Part shown: piece after piece, positions 20,206-30,926 of the stretch
How the letters are laid out: each line of letters begins with the position of its first letter
Position numbering within the stretch: position 1 is the stretch's first letter
Assembly (NCBI RefSeq): GCF_002043005.1
Contig: NZ_CP020330.1
Location: forward strand, 1,878,001-1,942,000
Length of the DNA stretch: 64,000 nt
From: Martelella mediterranea DSM 17316
GTDB lineage: Bacteria; Pseudomonadota; Alphaproteobacteria; Rhizobiales; Rhizobiaceae
Direction of reading: 5' to 3'
The notes under the pieces: generated by a model
Told to the model about the DNA's origin: nothing
What the model saw: only the letters and a program-made list of their open reading frames with translations
The model's database searches: none
Translations under genes and position numbers: made by a program

Positions 20206-20688
20206 TCAGGCGCGGTGATAGGGATGGCCCGATAGAAGGGTCACGGCGCGGTAGAGCTGTTCGGCCAGCAATATGCGCACGATCTGGTGCGGCCATGTCA
20301 TCGCGCCGAAATTGATCGTCAGATCGGCGCGTTCGGCAAGCGCCGGATCGAGCCCGTCGGCGCCGCCGATCGCGAACATCATCTCGCGCTTGCCGGCGTC
20401 GCGATATTTTTCGATCTGACCGGCAAAACCGACGCTATCGAAGGACTTGCCGGTTTCATCAAGCAGCACCAGCACGGTTTCGGGCGAGATCGCGGCCTCA
20501 AGTGCTGCCGCCTCCTCGCGCTTGCGGGTGGCGGCGTTGCCGGCGCGGCTTTCATTGACCTCGATGACTTTGGAAAAATCGAGCCCCTGCGCCTTGCCGG
20601 TCTTCTTCAACCGGTCAAGATAGCGGGCGACGAGCTCTTTCTCCGGGCCGGATTTCAGGCGGCCGACCGCGAAAATGCCGATCTGCAT
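20206..20688 (-). CDS. rlmH: 23S rRNA (pseudouridine1915-N3)-methyltransferase RlmH
   Basis: A 160-residue SPOUT methyltransferase that methylates pseudouridine 1915 in helix 69 of 23S rRNA on 70S ribosomes. It starts MQIGIFAVGRLKSGPEKEL and has VLLDETGKSFDS, FAIGGADGLDP (SAM knot) and the C-terminal block TWPHQIVRILLAEQLYRA...HPYHRA. The open frame upstream adds 25 codons but lacks similarity. It lies 98 nt downstream of rsfS, the usual neighbour in rhizobia and many other bacteria. Confidence 0.97.
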   Translation of the reverse strand: MQIGIFAVGRLKSGPEKELVARYLDRLKKTGKAQGLDFSKVIEVNESRAGNAATRKREEAAALEAAISPETVLVLLDETGKSFDSVGFAGQIEKYRDAGKREMMFAIGGADGLDPALAERADLTINFGAMTWPHQIVRILLAEQLYRAVTLLSGHPYHRA

Positions 20689-20786
20689 ATGCTTTTCTTT
20701 CGGCCCGCAACAGCCGCGTCGCGCAGTGCGTCCTGCACCGCGCGGTCCGTTCGGGCAGTTCACGCCGGCCAGCAGCAGAGTGGCTG

Positions 20787-21209
20787 CTAGTGCAGGCGTG
20801 CCTCGTTCATTTCAGGCGCCGACCACATCTTCTCGATATTGTAGAATTCGCGGACTTCCGGCCGGAACACATGGACGATCACGTCGCCGGTGTCGATCAG
20901 CACCCAGTCTCCGGACTCCTGGCCCTCGACCTTGGGCGTGCCCGCGCCCGACTGTTTGATATCCTTGACCAAGTGGTCGCAAATCGCCATCACATGACGG
21001 TTCGAGCGCCCGGAAACAACCACCATATGGTCGCCGAGAGCCGATTTTCCGCGAATGTCGATGGTGACGATATCTTCTGCCTTTGAATCCTCAAGGCTGG
21101 CGAGGACGGTGGCAAGAGCCTCATCGGCGGCATAGGCGTCGCTTCTGCTGCTCTGCGGCGCGGTATCCGCGCCCTTCGCGTGCAATGTTGTCAGGGTTCT
21201 TCCTTTCAT
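20787..21209 (-). CDS. rsfS: Ribosomal silencing factor RsfS
   Basis: A 140-residue RsfS/Iojap protein that binds ribosomal protein L14 and keeps the subunits apart during starvation. Visible family blocks are SKAEDIVTIDIRGKSALGDHMVVVSGRSNRHVMAI and GDWVLIDTGDVIVHVFRPEVREFYNIEKMWS. The start at 21209 (MKGRTLTTLH) is one choice; a TTG three codons earlier is open and neither has a strong ribosome-binding site. It normally follows nadD, but here a PP2C-like gene intervenes. Confidence 0.95.
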   Translation of the reverse strand: MKGRTLTTLHAKGADTAPQSSRSDAYAADEALATVLASLEDSKAEDIVTIDIRGKSALGDHMVVVSGRSNRHVMAICDHLVKDIKQSGAGTPKVEGQESGDWVLIDTGDVIVHVFRPEVREFYNIEKMWSAPEMNEARLH

Positions 21210-21319
21210 CCGGACCAAGCACGAATGCGACTCGTCACTCCGGCGGGCCGCTGGCTATAAAGGTGATGCCAAAGGCAGCCCGTTGCAAGGGTTTTCCTGC
21301 GCAAAATTGAGAGGCGACG

Positions 21320-22177
21320 TCAGGGAAGGATCCGGAAGGCAACCGCCGCGGCATCATCGCTGACCTTGTAGCGCGGGAATTTCTCGCCTTCCGGATCATC
21401 GGTCCGCTCGATCCGGCGCAGGTGCTCAAGAAGCGGCGGGAGCCCGTCGCGAAAGGCCGCGTCGATCAGGCCGGCGGGCGAAAACGCGTCGTAATTGTCG
21501 CAAAGGGCGGCAAAGCCATCCGAGCACAGCAGGCCGCGCACCGGGGCTTTCAGGCCGCAGTCTTCCCTGACGATACGCTCCGCCGCCGCCGGTACGAGGC
21601 CAAGCGTGAAGACATGTCCGTCCGGCGTGTTCTGGCGGGCGCGGCCGGCGCGCAGCATTGCCATGGTCTCGGCATCGCCGGCGATATCGGCGGCGCCTTT
21701 GAAGCCGCCAATGCGTTCAAGATGGGCGCGGGCGGCGGCGATCTCCTTCTCGCGATTGCCCTTCAGCGCCGTGGTTTCGAACACATGGCCGGCCGCGTCC
21801 TCAAGAAACAGCCGGCAATCGCCGAGTCCATAGGTGACGAGGCAGTCGCCCTCAATCCGCAGCATCTGGAAGGCGGCGGCGGGCCACATATGGCGCGGAA
21901 GGTCATCCGAGCCGGCGGCGGCGTGATAGAGATCGCGCGCCAAGGCGTTGATCGCGGCGACGGTCTCGGCAACGGGCCGGTCTCCTGCGTCGGCAAACAT
22001 TCGCGCCGCATGGGCGGCGAGCCAGGTGGCGTCGCCCTCGGCCATCACCTCCCGCTCGGCGATGCCGGTCGCGCCGTCGATGACGAATACCGAATGCGCG
22101 TTCCAGCCATAGCGGTCGTCGCTCGCCCCGCCAAGCTTGCCTGGATCGGTGATATCGCCGACGATCTCGAGCTTCAT
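21320..22177 (-). CDS. PP2C-like protein phosphatase domain protein
   Basis: A 285-residue protein with a PP2C/SpoIIE-like fold. FVIDGATGIAE carries the first metal-binding Asp, TYGLGDCRLFLED corresponds to the central strand with Asp, and LLCSDGFAAL holds the late SDG motif. It is likely a Mg2+/Mn2+-dependent serine/threonine phosphatase, though the metal set is not fully verified. The start MKLEIVGDITD at 22177 overlaps the nadD stop (ATGA), so it is coupled to nadD. Its presence inside the conserved nadD-rsfS block is unusual. The open frame continues upstream through nadD in another frame and is not used. Confidence 0.8.
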   Translation of the reverse strand: MKLEIVGDITDPGKLGGASDDRYGWNAHSVFVIDGATGIAEREVMAEGDATWLAAHAARMFADAGDRPVAETVAAINALARDLYHAAAGSDDLPRHMWPAAAFQMLRIEGDCLVTYGLGDCRLFLEDAAGHVFETTALKGNREKEIAAARAHLERIGGFKGAADIAGDAETMAMLRAGRARQNTPDGHVFTLGLVPAAAERIVREDCGLKAPVRGLLCSDGFAALCDNYDAFSPAGLIDAAFRDGLPPLLEHLRRIERTDDPEGEKFPRYKVSDDAAAVAFRILP

Positions 22178-22761
22178 CTCTTGCTTTCCTGTCTGAGCGC
22201 GGTCGAGGAGATGGCGGAGCGCGGGCCGTGGATGAAGGTCCAGGCCGGCGGCTTCATCCGCGGCAGCGCGCGCGCCGCGCGTTCGGGAACCCGGGCCTTG
22301 TCGAGCGCGCGCGCCGCCTTGGAGGAAAGATAGGTGAGCGTTGCGCCCGGCCTGTCGATGACGGCGATCGGCACGGTCGCCGCGATCCGCCGCCATTCCT
22401 GCCAGCGGTGAAAATCGCCGAGATTGTCGGCGCCCATGATCCAGACGAAGTGCACCGCCGGGTTGCGGCGGATGATGTGGCGGATAGTGCGGGCGGTATA
22501 GGCCGTGCCGAGCGTCTTTTCGATCGCCGTCACCCGGATGCGCGGATCGCCGGCCATGGTGTCCGAATGCGCCAGCCGCTCGGCAAGCGGGGCAAGACCA
22601 TTGCCGCTTTTCAACGGATTGCCGGGCGTGACCAGCCACCAGAGCTGGTCGAGCCCGAGCCGCTGGAGCGCAAGCTTCGCCACCAGCAAATGGCCCTCAT
22701 GCGGCGGATTGAACGAGCCGCCGAACAGGCCGACCGTCATGCCGGGCTGAAGATGCGGCAT
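22174..22761 (-). CDS. nadD: Nicotinate-nucleotide adenylyltransferase
   Basis: A 195-residue NadD that makes deamido-NAD from nicotinate mononucleotide and ATP in the cytoplasm. It has the nucleotidyltransferase motif GLFGGSFNPPHEGH near the N terminus and the WIMGADNLGDFHRW block. The C-terminal ISSTALR corresponds to the second ATP-binding motif ISSTxIR. The start MPHLQPGMTV at 22761 matches relatives; an ATG seven codons later is also possible. It sits 34 nt downstream of proA and overlaps the PP2C-like gene. Confidence 0.95.
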   Translation of the reverse strand: MPHLQPGMTVGLFGGSFNPPHEGHLLVAKLALQRLGLDQLWWLVTPGNPLKSGNGLAPLAERLAHSDTMAGDPRIRVTAIEKTLGTAYTARTIRHIIRRNPAVHFVWIMGADNLGDFHRWQEWRRIAATVPIAVIDRPGATLTYLSSKAARALDKARVPERAARALPRMKPPAWTFIHGPRSAISSTALRQESKR

Positions 22762-22795
22762 GACGAGGTGGCGGCGCGCGATCTCCGTCAAGCCG

Positions 22796-24070
22796 TCAGG
22801 CCCGCGTCTGGCCGCTGCCGCGCACCAGATATTTGAACGAGGTGAGCTGCTCGACGCCGACCGGCCCGCGCGCGTGCATTTTGCCGGTGGCAATGCCGAT
22901 CTCGGCCCCCATGCCGAACTCGCCGCCATCGGCGAACTGGGTCGAGGCATTGTGCAGCAGGATTGCGGAATCGATCTCGTTGAAGAAGCGGGCGACGACC
23001 TCCGGATCCTCGGCGATCACCGCCTCGGTGTGGTGCGAGGAATATTTTCCTATGTGTTCGATCGCGCCGGAAATGCCGTCGACCAGCTTCACCGCGATGA
23101 TCGCGTCGAGATATTCCGTGGTCCAGTCGTCTTCGCTGGCCTCATCGCGGCCCCTTGCATAGTCGATCATGTCGTGGTCGACGCGCACCAGGCAGCCTTT
23201 GGCTTCCAGCGCCTCGATCAGCGGGGTCGCAAACTTATCGGCAGCCGCGCGGTCGATCAGCAGCGTTTCGGCGGCCCCGCAAATGCCGGTGCGGCGCATC
23301 TTGGCGTTGACGACGATCTCGCACGCCATGCCGAGATCGGCGGATTTGTCGACATAGATATGGCAGAGCCCTTCCAGATGGGCGAAGACCGGCACCCGTG
23401 CCTCCGACTGCACGCGCGCGACAAGGCTCTTGCCCCCGCGCGGCACGATCACGTCGATATTGCCGGAAAGGCCGGCGAGCATTTCGCCGACGGCGGCGCG
23501 ATCGGTGGTCGGCACGATCTGGATCGCGTCTTCCGGCAGGCCGGCCTTTTTCAGGCCGGCGGCAAGCGCGTCATGGATCGCGCCCGAGGATTGCGCGGAA
23601 TCCGAACCGCCGCGCAGGATCACGGCGTTTCCGGCCTTCAGGCACAGCGCGCCGGCATCCGCCGTCACATTCGGGCGGCTTTCGTAGATCACGCCGATAA
23701 CGCCAAGCGGCGTGCGCACCCGCTCGATCTTCAGCCCGTTGGGACGATCCCATGCGGCGATGACGTCGCCGACCGGGTCATCGAGCGCGGCGATTGCGCG
23801 GATGCCGTCGGCCATCGCCTTGACCCGCTCCGCGTTCAGTTCCAGCCGGTCGATGAACGAGCCGGCCACACCGTTTTCCTTCGCGCGGGCGACATCCACG
23901 GCATTGGCGGAGAGAATGCCGGCACTGTTTTCCTCGATCGCATCGGCCATGGCGAGAAGCGCCGCGTTCTTGGTTTCCGTTGGCGCGATCGCCAGCGCGC
24001 CTGCTGCCTTGCGGGCGCGGCGGCCGAGCTCGGCCATCGTGGTCTTTACATCCTGAACCTGATCAAGCAT
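22796..24070 (-). CDS. proA: Glutamate-5-semialdehyde dehydrogenase (gamma-glutamyl phosphate reductase)
   Basis: A 424-residue ProA, the second enzyme of proline synthesis, which reduces gamma-glutamyl phosphate with NADPH. The catalytic Cys lies in [15 protein letters not shown], and other family blocks are [25 protein letters not shown] and FCAL-type replaced by VPRGGKSLV. The start [11 protein letters not shown] overlaps the end of proB by 8 nt, so the two genes are coupled. Length is normal. Confidence 0.97.
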   Translation of the reverse strand: MLDQVQDVKTTMAELGRRARKAAGALAIAPTETKNAALLAMADAIEENSAGILSANAVDVARAKENGVAGSFIDRLELNAERVKAMADGIRAIAALDDPVGDVIAAWDRPNGLKIERVRTPLGVIGVIYESRPNVTADAGALCLKAGNAVILRGGSDSAQSSGAIHDALAAGLKKAGLPEDAIQIVPTTDRAAVGEMLAGLSGNIDVIVPRGGKSLVARVQSEARVPVFAHLEGLCHIYVDKSADLGMACEIVVNAKMRRTGICGAAETLLIDRAAADKFATPLIEALEAKGCLVRVDHDMIDYARGRDEASEDDWTTEYLDAIIAVKLVDGISGAIEHIGKYSSHHTEAVIAEDPEVVARFFNEIDSAILLHNASTQFADGGEFGMGAEIGIATGKMHARGPVGVEQLTSFKYLVRGSGQTRA

Positions 24071-25208
24071 GGGCCGATCCTTCCCGTTTTACGGCCGACA
24101 TCACGAGGTCGTCGCGATGCACCATCGCGGCGCGGGCGGGATAGCCCAGGATCGCCTCGATGCCGGCACTCTTCTCACCTGCGATCATCCGGGCCTCGTC
24201 GCTGTCATAGCCGGAAAGCCCGCGGGCGATCTCGCCGCCCTTCGCGTTGACGATGGCGACAGTGTCGCCGCGCGAGAAATGTCCGTCAACCGCGGTGACG
24301 CCGGCGGCGAGCAGGCTGTTGCCGCGCTTCAGCGCCGCGACCGCGCCGTCATCGATATGGATCGTGCCGGCGGGCAGAAGCTGGCCGGCGATCCAGGTCT
24401 TGCGCGCGCTGACCGGCGCGCGCGAGGCATGGAAGATCGAATGGCGCGCGCCATCCGCGATCGCCTTCAGCGGATGATCGATCTTGCCGGACGCGATGAT
24501 CATGGCGCAGCCGGAGGCGGTGGCGATCTTGCCGGCCTCGACCTTGGTGCGCATGCCGCCGCGCGACAGTTCGGAGGCAGCGCCGCCGGCCATCGCCTCG
24601 ATTTCCGGCGTGATGGCTTCGATTTCGGCGAGGAAGCGGGCGTCGGGATCGAGATGGGGCGGGGCGGTGTAGAGCCCGTCAATGTCGGACAGCAGCACCA
24701 GCAGGTCGGCGCCGATCATGGTGGCGACGCGGGCGGCCAGCCGGTCATTGTCGCCATAGCGGATCTCGGTGGTGGCGATCGTGTCGTTTTCGTTGATGAT
24801 CGGCACGGCCCCGAGTTTCAGCAATTGCCGCAGCGTGGCGCGGGCGTTGAGATATTGCCGCCGCTCCTCGGTGTTCTGCAGCGTCAGCAGGATCTGCCCG
24901 GCGATGATGCCATGCGCCTTCAGGCTTTCGGTCCAGGCGCCGGCAAGGCCGATCTGGCCGATGGCGGCGGCGGCTTGGGCCTCTTCCAGCTTGAGTGCGC
25001 CGGCGGGCGTGCCGAGCACGGTGCGCCCGAGCGCGATCGCGCCCGAGGAGACGACCAGGACTTCGACGCCGGCCGCCCTGAGGCCTGCGATATCGGCGGA
25101 GAGATTTTCGAGCCAGCCGCGCTTCAGGCCCGCTCTGCGGTCCACCAGCAGCGCCGAGCCGATCTTGATGACGATGCGGCGATAATGGGCAAGCGAACGC
25201 CCGCTCAT
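24063..25208 (-). CDS. proB: Glutamate 5-kinase
   Basis: A 381-residue ProB, the first enzyme of proline synthesis, which phosphorylates glutamate and is usually inhibited by proline. The kinase domain begins [14 protein letters not shown] and contains [28 protein letters not shown] and [11 protein letters not shown]-terminal PUA domain (about 285-370, [22 protein letters not shown]) follows. The start [11 protein letters not shown] at 25208 leaves a 1-nt gap to obgE; the open frame upstream overlaps obgE and is ignored. It overlaps proA. Confidence 0.97.
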   Translation of the reverse strand: MSGRSLAHYRRIVIKIGSALLVDRRAGLKRGWLENLSADIAGLRAAGVEVLVVSSGAIALGRTVLGTPAGALKLEEAQAAAAIGQIGLAGAWTESLKAHGIIAGQILLTLQNTEERRQYLNARATLRQLLKLGAVPIINENDTIATTEIRYGDNDRLAARVATMIGADLLVLLSDIDGLYTAPPHLDPDARFLAEIEAITPEIEAMAGGAASELSRGGMRTKVEAGKIATASGCAMIIASGKIDHPLKAIADGARHSIFHASRAPVSARKTWIAGQLLPAGTIHIDDGAVAALKRGNSLLAAGVTAVDGHFSRGDTVAIVNAKGGEIARGLSGYDSDEARMIAGEKSAGIEAILGYPARAAMVHRDDLVMSAVKREGSAHA

Positions 25209-25209
25209 G

Positions 25210-26591
<1,382 letters not shown>

Positions 26592-27464
26592 ATGAACAAG
26601 ATTTTTCTGGCTGCTCTGGCAGGCACCGCAATGATCGCGATGGCTGGATGCAGCAGCACGTCCGGAAACAGTTCTCCGGGGAACCCGGGCACTGGCGGCG
26701 GCGGCTCGCAGGGGGGAGAACCCAGCGGTGGTGACGGCAACTACACAGTCGGCGGAACCACCGTTCAACTCAGGAACGGATCCGTCACCTCGGTTGCCGA
26801 TACGACAGGTGACTACACCGAAGATGACAATGGTAATCTTTCCGTCAGCTTCACGTCCGGGCCCTATGCCGGCCAGAGCGTGTCCTTCAGCGAGGGCAGT
26901 GACACAGCCGATCTGGACGGCCAGACGGCGACACTGGAAGCGTTCCTTGGTTCCGACAATGACAACAGCACATCGGGCGCGCTCTACATCACCGTTGACG
27001 GCGAGAATGATGAGGGGAACGGCAACTTCCTCGCTCTTTACAGCGGCGATACCGTATCCGATCTGCCGCAGGAAGGCACCGGCACTTACCGGGGCGACTA
27101 TTTCGGCAGTGCACAGAACGGTGAGGCCGGCGGCCTGGTTTCGGGCTCCAGCGAAATCGCCGTCGACTTTCAGAGCGGCGCGGTTTCAGGCGATTTCAGC
27201 GACCTGACCATCTATGACGGCGACGATGCAATCGGCGCGATGGACGATGTCGGCTTTGCCGGGACGCTTGACAAGAACAGTGCCTCCTATGTTGCCAACA
27301 GCGTGACGATCGGGGGCGCAGCGGCCGGCGAAGGTTCCTTGGTCCAGGGTTCGCTTTATGGCGCCGGAGCCGATTCGACTGCTGGCAGCGTGGCCGCCTT
27401 CGACAATGCCGACAACCCGACAAAGGCTACCGTCGGCGTGTTTCAGGCGGACCTGGCAGACTGA
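26592..27464 (+). CDS. TbpB-like surface lipoprotein (Slam cargo)
   Basis: A 290-residue secreted lipoprotein. MNKIFLAALAGTAMIAMAGC ends in a lipobox with Cys20, followed by a Gly/Ser/Pro-rich linker (about 22-52) and an acidic beta-rich body. The C-terminal third (TGTYRGDYFGSAQNGEAGGLVSG, AVDFQSGAVSGDFSDLTI, VQGSLYGAGADSTAGSV) has the pattern of the eight-stranded TbpB/factor-H-binding-type barrel, where Slam proteins recognise cargo. With the Slam gene five bases downstream, it is most likely exported to the cell surface; the ligand is unknown (transferrin itself is unlikely in a free-living bacterium). The start at 26592 follows a GGGG-rich site. Confidence 0.82.
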   Translation: MNKIFLAALAGTAMIAMAGCSSTSGNSSPGNPGTGGGGSQGGEPSGGDGNYTVGGTTVQLRNGSVTSVADTTGDYTEDDNGNLSVSFTSGPYAGQSVSFSEGSDTADLDGQTATLEAFLGSDNDNSTSGALYITVDGENDEGNGNFLALYSGDTVSDLPQEGTGTYRGDYFGSAQNGEAGGLVSGSSEIAVDFQSGAVSGDFSDLTIYDGDDAIGAMDDVGFAGTLDKNSASYVANSVTIGGAAAGEGSLVQGSLYGAGADSTAGSVAAFDNADNPTKATVGVFQADLAD

Positions 27465-27469
27465 GGCTG

Positions 27470-28834
27470 ATGACCAACCGCAGACTTGAACCGCGCGCCG
27501 GAAAGCCGGCGCGCGGCCTGTGTCTCGAACTGAAGCGCGGACCACGCGCCTTTTTGTTCACGTTTGCCCTTGTGGCCCTCACGATTGGCGCCCCGCAATG
27601 GGGCTTCGCAAAAAAGTCCACCGTTACCGGCTTTGACGCGGTGCGTGTGCTGGTTGAATATGGCCAGTATGAAAATGCGATGGCACTGGCGCAAAGCTTC
27701 GCGACCGACGAAAAGGGCAAGGCGCTCGCTGCCGCCTTCACGCAGGCCCTCATACTGGAGCAGCAGGGCCGGTTGCCGGAAGCGGCAAGCGCGCTTCGCG
27801 CCATCCTTTCGCAGAACCCCGAGGCCCGCAACGTCCGGCGTGAACTTGCCAGCGTTCTCTACGAACAGGGCGAGGGCAACGCATCGCTGCATCACTTCGA
27901 ACTTCTGGCCGGCAGCGCCAATAGTGCCGATGAGCGCGCGTTCTATGAACGCCTTGCCGCCAAGGCCCGCACGATTCGTCCCTGGTCGCTTGGTGGCTAT
28001 CTCTCAATCGCCCCCAGCACCAACATTACCGAAGCCCCCGATGCCGACCTCGTCTATATCGGCGGCATTCCCATACTGCCTGCCAAAAAGAAGAGCGGCA
28101 TCGGCTATGGCTATGGGTTGAACGGATCCTACCGTTTTGACCTTGATGAAATTTCATCGATCACGGTAGGTGGCGGGGTGAACGGCAACTGGTATCGCGA
28201 CACCAGTTTCAACACGAGCTACTTTGACAGTTTCGTCGACTATCGCCGGGAAATGGGGGACTGGACGGTGACTGGCGGCCTTGTAGGCCAGTATGTGATG
28301 AAGGGCGAAGAACCTTATCGCTGGTCGCTCGGACCGGCTTTCTCGCTGCGTCACAATATGGGACGAAAGGGCGTCACAACGCTGCGTGGCATGTGGCGAA
28401 AGCTCGATTACCACGACCGCGATGAACTGGACGGCAGCGAAACCGTGCTGGGGATCAGCCATCTCTATGCCATCTCATCGGCAAGCTCGGTGCGTTTCGG
28501 GGGCAATATCGGCTATGTCGATGCGGCGAACGACACCAACAGCTATCTCCGCCTTTCCCTGAACGCGCAGTATTTCCGGGAATGGAGTTTCGGCGCGATT
28601 TCCGATATCTCGATTTTCGCAGATGATCGCAAATATCAGGACATAACCTATCTGGCCGGCGAAAAACGCTCAGATCAGCGTATCCAGGCCTCGCTCGGCA
28701 TCACGCTGCGCAATCTGGCGATCAAGGGTTTCGCCCCACGCATCGAATATGCCTACACCCAGAACTTCTCGAATGTCGATGTCTATGATTTTTCGAAGAA
28801 CACGCTTTCGACTTATCTGACGAAGAGGTTCTGA
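27470..28834 (+). CDS. Surface lipoprotein assembly modifier (Slam, type XI secretion)
   Basis: A 454-residue outer-membrane protein. A basic N-terminal leader and hydrophobic stretch (FLFTFALVALTIGAPQWG) precede TPR-like helices (about 55-165; VLVEYGQYENAMALAQ, LILEQQGRLPEAASALR). From about 175 to the end there is a DUF560-type beta barrel with many alternating aromatic strands, ending YLTKRF with the terminal Phe used by the BAM machinery. Slam translocates lipoproteins across the outer membrane. The gene begins 5 nt after the lipoprotein stop with GAGGC as its ribosome-binding site, so they form one operon; no TonB receptor is nearby. Confidence 0.88.
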   Translation: MTNRRLEPRAGKPARGLCLELKRGPRAFLFTFALVALTIGAPQWGFAKKSTVTGFDAVRVLVEYGQYENAMALAQSFATDEKGKALAAAFTQALILEQQGRLPEAASALRAILSQNPEARNVRRELASVLYEQGEGNASLHHFELLAGSANSADERAFYERLAAKARTIRPWSLGGYLSIAPSTNITEAPDADLVYIGGIPILPAKKKSGIGYGYGLNGSYRFDLDEISSITVGGGVNGNWYRDTSFNTSYFDSFVDYRREMGDWTVTGGLVGQYVMKGEEPYRWSLGPAFSLRHNMGRKGVTTLRGMWRKLDYHDRDELDGSETVLGISHLYAISSASSVRFGGNIGYVDAANDTNSYLRLSLNAQYFREWSFGAISDISIFADDRKYQDITYLAGEKRSDQRIQASLGITLRNLAIKGFAPRIEYAYTQNFSNVDVYDFSKNTLSTYLTKRF

Positions 28835-28933
28835 GGCTTTTCAACCGGCCGGACTACATTTTCGGTTAAATGACGGCATGGAGGCAAGCCTAGCGCGGTA
28901 TGGGGACGAAAGCGTTGCGCGGTTTTTGAGAAA

Positions 28934-28961
28934 AGGCCGGGCCGCTTGAACGGCCCGGCCT
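28934..28961 (-). terminator. Strong stem-loop terminator after the GNAT pair
   Basis: An 11-bp perfect stem AGGCCGGGCCG/CGGCCCGGCCT with a 6-nt loop lies 4 nt past the GNAT stop codon. On the minus strand it is followed by TTTCTC, fitting a Rho-independent terminator; it may also protect against read-through from the Slam gene. Confidence 0.75.
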
Positions 28962-28965
28962 GACA

Positions 28966-29520
28966 TCAGAACCGGTATGGCGTGAACAGCGCCGGCGTCA
29001 GCGCGGTGGTGATCTCCTGGGTCATCCTTCCGCGGCTGACCGACCAGATTTCGCGCTGGCCGGTGATCTTGGAGCCGAGACGCTGCAGCACCTTGAGCGA
29101 GGCCGGGTTGTCGGAGAACGCGCCGGAATGGAGCGTCGCGCCGGTGGCTTCGAAAAACCGCTCCGCAAGCCCCGACACCGCTTCGCTCATGAAGCCGCGA
29201 CCCCAATAGTACCGCCCCAGCCAGTAGCCGAGGTGATAGCCGCCCTGTCGCCGCTCGATCGAGACGAGCCCGATCGCGACGCCGTCGCCCGGCTGGGTGA
29301 TCGCCACGGGCCAGTTTTCGTCGTAGCCGACATGCTCCAGCCAATCGACCGCGTCTTCCAGCGTATAGGGGAAGGGCACGCGGGCGAGCATGCGGGTGAT
29401 GCCCGGGTCGGCAAGGAAGGCGGTGATCCGTTCGGCATCCGCCGCGCGGACCGGCCGCAACCTCAGCCGTTGCGTCTCGATGACGGGGCAGGAGCCGAGC
29501 ATCTCGGCCGCCGCGCTCAT
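28966..29520 (-). CDS. GNAT-family N-acetyltransferase
   Basis: A 184-residue RimJ/RimL-type acetyltransferase with an N-terminal ETQRLRLRPVRAADAERI strand-helix, the central VAIGLVSIERR strand, YHLGYWLGRYYWGRGFMSEAV (acetyl-CoA loop, with GRG in place of QGKG) and NPASLKVLQRLGSK near the end. The start at 29520 overlaps the stop of the upstream GNAT gene (ATGA). This pair beside rplU-rpmA is a conserved rhizobial arrangement; the substrate is not known. Confidence 0.9.
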   Translation of the reverse strand: MSAAAEMLGSCPVIETQRLRLRPVRAADAERITAFLADPGITRMLARVPFPYTLEDAVDWLEHVGYDENWPVAITQPGDGVAIGLVSIERRQGGYHLGYWLGRYYWGRGFMSEAVSGLAERFFEATGATLHSGAFSDNPASLKVLQRLGSKITGQREIWSVSRGRMTQEITTALTPALFTPYRF

Positions 29521-30155
29521 CGCTGGCCTCCCCAGCTCTTCAGCGACATCCAGTTGCGCCGGTCGAGACGGTACCATTCGACCGAGACCGAACTGCCGAC
29601 CGCCAGCGACTGCACCATGCCGGGGCCCTGAAACTGGAAGCCGCACTTGTGCAGCACCCGCCGCGACCGCTCGTTGACGACCCGGCAGCGGGCGTCGACG
29701 TGGTCGACCTCGTTGCGGGTGCGGAAGATCATGTCGATCAGCACCTGGACGGCTTCGGTGGTGTAGCCATGGCCCCAATAGGGCTCGCCCAGCCAGTAGC
29801 CGATCTCGACGATGTTTTCCTCATACGGGATGTTCTCGATCCCGCAGCAACCGAGGAATGCGCCGTTATCCGCTTTGGTGATGGCATAGACGCAATTGCC
29901 GATCGCGCCCTCTTTGGTTCGCTCCACGAAATTGGCGGCATCTGTTGCAGTGTAGGGATGCGGCATGCGCGACACCATGGTCGCGATTTTTTCGTTGTTG
30001 GCGAGATGGGCAATGGCGTCAATGTCATCTTCGTGCGGGGCCCGCAAAACGAGCCTTTGCGAAAGAAGAACGGGGCAATCCCGCCTTTGTTGATCGGGCC
30101 TCAGCCGCTCTCTGGAAAGCCGGGATTGGCTCTCCCTTTGTAGATCCCTTTGCAT
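29517..30155 (-). CDS. GNAT-family N-acetyltransferase
   Basis: A 212-residue RimJ/RimL-type acetyltransferase. After a charged N-terminal tail of about 35 residues it has SQRLVLRAPHEDDIDAIAHL, FLGCCGIE, EIGYWLGEPYWGHGYTTEAVQ (acetyl-CoA loop) and NERSRRVLHKCGFQ. The start MQRDLQRES at 30155 follows GGAGAGG at good spacing; the open frame extends 24 codons further. It is paralogous to and coupled with the next GNAT gene, which suggests an old tandem duplication. Confidence 0.9.
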   Translation of the reverse strand: MQRDLQRESQSRLSRERLRPDQQRRDCPVLLSQRLVLRAPHEDDIDAIAHLANNEKIATMVSRMPHPYTATDAANFVERTKEGAIGNCVYAITKADNGAFLGCCGIENIPYEENIVEIGYWLGEPYWGHGYTTEAVQVLIDMIFRTRNEVDHVDARCRVVNERSRRVLHKCGFQFQGPGMVQSLAVGSSVSVEWYRLDRRNWMSLKSWGGQR

Positions 30156-30184
30156 TGTCAGGTCCTCTCCTGGTTTGAAACGAA

Positions 30185-30219
30185 AGAAGGGAAGATGGTG
30201 GCGTCCCATCTTCCCTTCT
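30185..30219 (-). terminator. Strong Rho-independent terminator after rplU-rpmA
   Basis: A 14-bp perfect stem (arms 30185-30198 and 30206-30219, loop TGGCGTC) lies 81 nt after the rpmA stop. On the minus strand the stem is followed by TTCGTTTC, and the other side is also T-rich (CTTTTC), so it may act in both directions. Confidence 0.8.
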
Positions 30220-30299
30220 CTTTTCAAAATCCAGGTCCGGTAACCTGAAAATCTAAGCCGGGTCGATGAGACGCCGGCTGTTTTTAAGCGGTTCCGGCT

Positions 30300-30572
30300 T
30301 TATTCCGCTGCTTCTGCGTGTTTCGGGGCCACGGACACATACATGCGGCCATTGGCGCGCGCGCGGAATGTCACGTTGCCTTCAATCTTCGCGAAAATCG
30401 TGTGGTCCTTGCCCATGCCGACATTGTCGCCGGGATGCCACTTGGTGCCGCGCTGACGAATGATGATGTTGCCCGGAATGACGTTCTCGCCACCGAACTT
30501 CTTCACGCCAAGGCGCTTGGATTCAGAATCGCGACCGTTGCGCGAGGAACCGCCAGCTTTTTTGTGTGCCAT
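30300..30572 (-). CDS. rpmA: 50S ribosomal protein L27
   Basis: A 90-residue L27, beginning [18 protein letters not shown] with the flexible N-terminal tail that reaches the peptidyl-transferase centre. The body contains [23 protein letters not shown] and [16 protein letters not shown]. It is full length and 39 nt downstream of rplU, its normal partner; no Obg gene follows directly, unlike in many bacteria. Confidence 0.98.
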   Translation of the reverse strand: MAHKKAGGSSRNGRDSESKRLGVKKFGGENVIPGNIIIRQRGTKWHPGDNVGMGKDHTIFAKIEGNVTFRARANGRMYVSVAPKHAEAAE

Positions 30573-30611
30573 TGGAGTTCTCCTTTAAACCTTCGAAATC
30601 TGCTCTATCGA

Positions 30612-30926
30612 TCAGCCGGCGACGATGTCGGTGATCTTGACGACCGTGTGATGCTGGCGATGGCCGCGCGAACGCTTGGAGTTCTGGCGACGACGCTTCT
30701 TGAAGGCGATGACCTTCCGGGCGCGGGTCTGCTCGACGACTTCCGCCTTGACGAGCGCGCCCTTGACGAAGGGGGCGCCGATCGTGGCATCGGCGCCTTC
30801 GCCGACCATCAGCACTTCAGCAAATTCAATCTTCGCGCCGGCATCGCCATCGAGCTTTTCGATGGTGATCACATCCTCGGCGTTCACGCGGTACTGTTTA
30901 CCGCCGGTCTTGATGACTGCGAACAT
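30612..30926 (-). CDS. rplU: 50S ribosomal protein L21
   Basis: A 104-residue L21 starting [14 protein letters not shown], with [33 protein letters not shown] (rRNA-binding basic loop; residues broken by family-variable positions) and the end VVKITDI. The start at 30926 follows AAAGGTC; the open frame has 14 extra codons upstream that are not part of the family. It is the first gene of rplU-rpmA. Confidence 0.97.
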   Translation of the reverse strand: MFAVIKTGGKQYRVNAEDVITIEKLDGDAGAKIEFAEVLMVGEGADATIGAPFVKGALVKAEVVEQTRARKVIAFKKRRRQNSKRSRGHRQHHTVVKITDIVAG

